Assembly: GCF_036227565.1 (NCBI RefSeq)
Contig: NZ_CP109460.1
Location: 3,286,001 to 3,350,000, forward strand
DNA: 64,000 nt
Source of the DNA: Streptomyces sp. NBC_01454
Lineage (GTDB): Bacteria > Actinomycetota > Actinomycetes > Streptomycetales > Streptomycetaceae
Direction of reading: 5' to 3'
Position 1 is the first letter of the stretch. Each line of letters starts with the position of its first letter. Below are positions 60,966 to 64,000 of this stretch, piece after piece. A program made the position numbers and the translations under genes. The notes under the pieces were generated by a model that saw nothing but the letters and a program-made list of their open reading frames with translations, was not told where the DNA came from and made no database searches.

Positions 60966-62231
60966 TCATTCGCCGGAGTTGTCGGCCGCGTCCGCGGTGT
61001 TCTGGATGTCGGTGAGGACCCCGGACGGGTTGCCGTTCGGATGGACCGCGGCGCCCATCTTGGCCTTGACGGTCTTGGAGATCAGCGGCCACGAGGTCTT
61101 GTCGGCCGGGTAGAACTCGGCGGTGGCGAGCTGCTCGAGGAAGCCGTGCATCTTGGCGAACTTGTCGTCCTCCTGCATCGCCTGGGAGGCGGAGGTGGTG
61201 ACGGGCAGCAGGCCGTATTCGCCGGAGAACTTCTCGACGTTCTTGTCGCTGTAGACGTAGTCCAGGAACTTGCCGGCCTGCGCGCGGTGGCCGTTCTGCT
61301 TGAACGCCATCATCCAGTCGGCGACACCCATGGTGGCCTTGGCCTTGCCCTTGGCGCCGGGCAGTTCGACGGTGCCGTAGTCGATGCCCTTGGCCTCGGC
61401 CTGCTTCATCAGGGTGGGGTGGCCGTTGAGCATGCCGACGTCGCCGTCCGCGAAGGCCTGGAACGCCGTCCCGCGGTTGAGCTTGGCGGGGTCGGTGCCG
61501 GTCAGGCCCTTGCCGACGAGGTTGTCCTTGAGCCAGGTGAAGGTCCGGACGTTCTCCGGCGAATCGATCGTGTACTTGCCGATGCTGTCGGTGTAGCCAC
61601 CGCCCCCGCTGAGCATCCACATCAGGGTCTCGGCCTGGGTCTCCTCCGGGCCGAGCGGCAGCGCGAACGGCATCTTGACGCCGTGTGCCTTCAGCAGCTG
61701 GGCGTCGTGGGCGATGTCGTCCCAGTTCTGCGGCGGGCCGCTGATGCCGGCCTGGGCGAACAGCTTCTTGTTGTAGAAGAGCCGCCGGGTGCTGGCGCCG
61801 AAGGGCAGGCCGTACTGGACGCGCTTGTATTCACCGGCCTCCTCGAGGGAGGGGGTGAAGTTGGCCTGGGTGGGGATGGAGAGCAGCTGGTCGGCGCTGT
61901 AGAGCTTGCCCTTGGCGGCGTAGTCGGCGTACGCGCCGATCTGTGCGAGGTCCGGGGCGTGGCCGGAGTCGACCATGTCCGCGACCTTCTTGTCGACGTC
62001 CGTCCAGCTGTAGACGTGCACATCGACCTTGATGCCGGGGTGCTTCTTCTCGAAGCCGCGGGCGAGTTCGTCCCAGTAGTGCCGGGAGCCGTTGGACTTG
62101 CCGCTGCCGTAGTCCGCGGCGACCAGCTGGAGCGTGACGTCGCCGCCGGAGCCGCTGCCGCAGCCGGTGAGAGTCACCGTCATGGTGGTGGCGATTGCCG
62201 CTGCCGTCAGGCCCAAGTACCGCCGCTGCAC
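60966..62231 (-). CDS. ABC sugar-binding lipoprotein (orphan)
   Basis: The 421-residue protein has a lipoprotein signal with LTGC (Cys24) and a family 1 extracellular solute-binding fold (VADYGSGK start, DELARGFEKKHPGIKVDVHV, DLAQIGAYADYAAKGKL). It binds a sugar outside the membrane. No permease or ATPase genes are adjacent, so it must use a transporter elsewhere. The divergent neighbour nagK suggests an amino-sugar ligand, which is inference. Confidence 0.9.
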   Translation of the reverse strand: MQRRYLGLTAAAIATTMTVTLTGCGSGSGGDVTLQLVAADYGSGKSNGSRHYWDELARGFEKKHPGIKVDVHVYSWTDVDKKVADMVDSGHAPDLAQIGAYADYAAKGKLYSADQLLSIPTQANFTPSLEEAGEYKRVQYGLPFGASTRRLFYNKKLFAQAGISGPPQNWDDIAHDAQLLKAHGVKMPFALPLGPEETQAETLMWMLSGGGGYTDSIGKYTIDSPENVRTFTWLKDNLVGKGLTGTDPAKLNRGTAFQAFADGDVGMLNGHPTLMKQAEAKGIDYGTVELPGAKGKAKATMGVADWMMAFKQNGHRAQAGKFLDYVYSDKNVEKFSGEYGLLPVTTSASQAMQEDDKFAKMHGFLEQLATAEFYPADKTSWPLISKTVKAKMGAAVHPNGNPSGVLTDIQNTADAADNSGE

Positions 62232-62415
62232 TGCTGTTCCGCCTTTTGTTCTGTGTTTCCGCGCTTGCCGGGCCGCGGCCCGTCGCCGCGGGGTCTCCCC
62301 TCGCGCGGCATGAAGTACGAGTCTCCCCCGAGCCCTTCCGGAGGTCTACACCACCCCCCTCGTTCCCCTTCCGACCCGGCTTCCGGGCGGCTCACCGGGC
62401 GCGATCCGTCCGGCG

Positions 62416-62431
62416 AGTGGACTAGACCTTT
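62416..62431 (+). promoter_or_regulatory. dre site (DasR) before nagK
   Basis: AGTGGACTAGACCTTT matches 13 of 16 positions of AGTGGTCTAGACCACT. It is 28 bp before the nagK start, where DasR repressor is known to act in Streptomyces nagKA operons. Confidence 0.75.
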
Positions 62432-62458
62432 CATGCCGGATCGCGCGAAACTGTTCCC

Positions 62459-63424
62459 GTGAGACACGTCATCGCCCTTGATGTGGGCGGCACCGGAATG
62501 AAGGCCGCCCTCGTCGGGGTGGACACCGCGACCTGCGGGGAGGCCTCCGCCGGTGCGCCCCTGCTGCTCCACGAGGCACGGCGCCCCACCGGCCGCGACC
62601 GCGGCCCGGACGCGGTCGTCGAGACCATCCTCGGTTTCGCCGCCGAGCTCCGCGCTCTCGGCGCGGCCCGCTACGGCGTCCCCGCCGCGGCCGCCGGCGT
62701 CGCGGTGCCCGGCATCGTCGACGAACGGGCCGGCCAGGCCGTCTACGCCTCCAACCTCGGCTGGCGGGACGTCCCGCTGCGGGCGCTGCTGTCCGAGCGG
62801 CTCGGCGGGGTGCCGGTCGCCCTGGGCCATGACGTCCGCACCGGCGGGCTGGCCGAGGGCCGCATCGGGGCCGGGCGGGACGCCGACCGGTTCCTGTTCG
62901 TCCCGCTGGGCACGGGGATCGCCGGCGCCATCGGCATCGGCGGACGGATCGAGGCCGGCGCGCACGGCGGCGCGGGCGAGATCGGCCACATCGTCGTACG
63001 GCCCGGCGGGCTGGAGTGCGGCTGCGGTCAGCGCGGCTGCCTGGAGACGGTGGCCTCGGCCGCGGCGGTGGGCCGGGACTGGGCGGCCGCCTGCGGGGAT
63101 CCGCTGGCCGGTGCGGCGGACGCGGCCAAGGCCGTGGCGTCCGGCGACGAGCGGGCCCGCGCCGTGTGGCACCGCGCCGTCGACGCCCTCGCCGACGGTC
63201 TGGTCACCGCGCTCACCCTGCTCGACCCGCAGACGCTGATCATCGGCGGCGGGCTCGCCGAGGCCGGCGACACGCTGTTCACCCCGCTGCGGGAAGCCGT
63301 CCGCCGGCGCCTGACGTTCCAGCGGCTCCCCTCGATCGTTCCGGCGGCCCTGGGGGACGCCGCCGGGTGCCTGGGCGCAGGGCTTCTCGCCCGGGATCTT
63401 CTCTCCACGGAGGTAACCGCCTGA
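62459..63424 (+). CDS. nagK: ROK-family kinase, probable N-acetylglucosamine kinase
   Basis: The 321-residue ROK protein has the ATP-phosphate motif ALDVGGTGMKAAL (Asp8), GVAVPGIVDE, the EIGH segment, and the ROK zinc motif CGCGQRGCLE (Cys187, 189, 194). It should phosphorylate GlcNAc to GlcNAc-6-P. GTG 62459 is the start. Its stop overlaps the ATG of nagA (TGATG), so they are translationally coupled. A DasR-like site lies directly upstream. Confidence 0.88.
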   Translation: MRHVIALDVGGTGMKAALVGVDTATCGEASAGAPLLLHEARRPTGRDRGPDAVVETILGFAAELRALGAARYGVPAAAAGVAVPGIVDERAGQAVYASNLGWRDVPLRALLSERLGGVPVALGHDVRTGGLAEGRIGAGRDADRFLFVPLGTGIAGAIGIGGRIEAGAHGGAGEIGHIVVRPGGLECGCGQRGCLETVASAAAVGRDWAAACGDPLAGAADAAKAVASGDERARAVWHRAVDALADGLVTALTLLDPQTLIIGGGLAEAGDTLFTPLREAVRRRLTFQRLPSIVPAALGDAAGCLGAGLLARDLLSTEVTA

Positions 63425-64000
63425 TGGCTCAGCAACAGTCCGTGCCGCGGCCCTCGGGCCCCGGGCGCACCGTCCTGGCCGGCGCCCGTATCGCCCGGCC
63501 GTCCGGCATCGTCGAGCGCGGCCGGATCGCCGTCGAGGGCGGCCGGATCGCCGCTGTCCACAGCCGGGACGCCGACCTCGGCCGAGGCGGGTCCCTGGCG
63601 CCGGCCGCAGCCGCCGCCGACACCATGGACCTGTCGGGCCATCTCATCGTCCCCGGCTTCGTGGACATGCACGTCCACGGCGGAGGCGGCGGCTCCTTCT
63701 CGTCGGCCGACCCCGAGGAGTGCCTGACGGCGATCGCCACCCACCGCCGGCACGGCACCACCTCGATGGTCGCCTCCACCGTCACCGGCGAACTGACCGA
63801 TCTCGCCCGGCAGGCCGCGGTGCTCGCCGAGCTGGTCCAGCAGGGCGAGTTGGCCGGTATCCACTTCGAGGGCCCGTTCATCTCCCCGCACCGCTGCGGC
63901 GCCCACCAGCCGGAGCTGCTGCGCGATCCGGACCCGGCCGAGGTCCGCCGGCTCCTCGACGCCGCGCGCGGCACCGCGTCCATGATGACCGTCGCCCCCG
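63424..64000 (+). CDS. nagA: N-acetylglucosamine-6-phosphate deacetylase, 5' part
   Basis: The frame runs from ATG 63424 to the window edge without a stop (192 codons). It shows the metal-binding HxH in PGFVDMHVHGGG (His83, His85), then THRRHGTTSMVASTVTG and AGIHFEGPFISPHRCGAH (Glu149), all typical of NagA. The enzyme deacetylates GlcNAc-6-P to glucosamine-6-P. The rest of the gene lies outside the window. Confidence 0.93.
   Translation, partial: MAQQQSVPRPSGPGRTVLAGARIARPSGIVERGRIAVEGGRIAAVHSRDADLGRGGSLAPAAAAADTMDLSGHLIVPGFVDMHVHGGGGGSFSSADPEECLTAIATHRRHGTTSMVASTVTGELTDLARQAAVLAELVQQGELAGIHFEGPFISPHRCGAHQPELLRDPDPAEVRRLLDAARGTASMMTVAP

Overview
This window is a high-GC actinobacterial chromosome segment, almost certainly from Streptomyces or a close relative. 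The evidence is the strong G/C third-position bias and the gene content: futalosine-pathway mqnB and mqnD, an XPB helicase with its partner, a HelR-like RNA polymerase ATPase, CIRCE-controlled groEL, glucosylglycerate and trehalose genes, DasR-type sites beside nagK-nagA, DUF2530, DUF2771, DUF3027 and DUF3263 proteins, and a TipAL-like MerR regulator. No rRNA, tRNA, CRISPR array or biosynthetic gene cluster was found.

Bases 1 to about 6,000 are a decaying accessory zone. They hold an IS5-type transposase remnant cut by the window edge, a gene interrupted by that element, a BRCT-domain remnant, and a complete IS (1663-3323) with 19-bp terminal repeats, a TTA target duplication, a frameshifted transposase and a convergent passenger gene. 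They also hold a two-gene operon of cysteine-motif proteins whose second gene is frameshifted, a frameshifted propeller-like gene, and the 3' end of a second copy of the first IS type. At least five frame-breaking lesions lie here, whereas nearly all genes after 6 kb are intact.

From 6 to 20 kb the genes are a secreted propeller protein, an SGNH hydrolase, a TetR regulator divergent from an aldo/keto reductase, a 2',3'-cyclic phosphodiesterase, a MarR-MFS efflux operon with a palindromic operator, a purine permease, DUF2530, a CtpE-like P-type ATPase followed by two tandem His-rich mini membrane proteins, a TipAL-like regulator, a truncated VOC protein and a GNAT enzyme. From 20 to 30 kb there is a 1,092-residue sacsin/Hsp90-fold ATPase, a 413-bp nested inverted repeat made of three hairpins, DUF3027, an MFS protein, a DUF2771 lipoprotein, mqnB-mqnD and a cold-shock-domain protein. 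From 30 to 46 kb there are a HAD phosphatase, a prefix-domain membrane protein, the XPB partner and XPB, a GT87 glycosyltransferase, a HelR-like ATPase, a secreted TIM-barrel-like protein, CutC, an HD hydrolase, a Cmx-like MFS exporter, an FMN-split-barrel protein and DUF4031.

From 46.6 to 50.5 kb lies a recycling cluster for N-acetylmuramic acid: an RpiR/MurR regulator with two TGAA-N7-TTCA dyads at its start, murQ and a PTS EIIBC transporter. Next come groEL with two CIRCE operators, a cold-shock gene, and a thrC-moaD operon preceded by a clear SAM-I riboswitch. Then follow the compatible-solute genes gpgS, otsA and otsB, with a CtaG-like protein between them. The window ends with an orphan sugar-binding lipoprotein divergent from nagK-nagA, with a DasR-like (dre) site between; nagA runs off the edge. 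A second dre-like site precedes cutC. The right half is thus rich in amino-sugar and cell-wall recycling functions. Many genes have a TAnnnT box 6-8 nt before ATG, which suggests leaderless transcripts.
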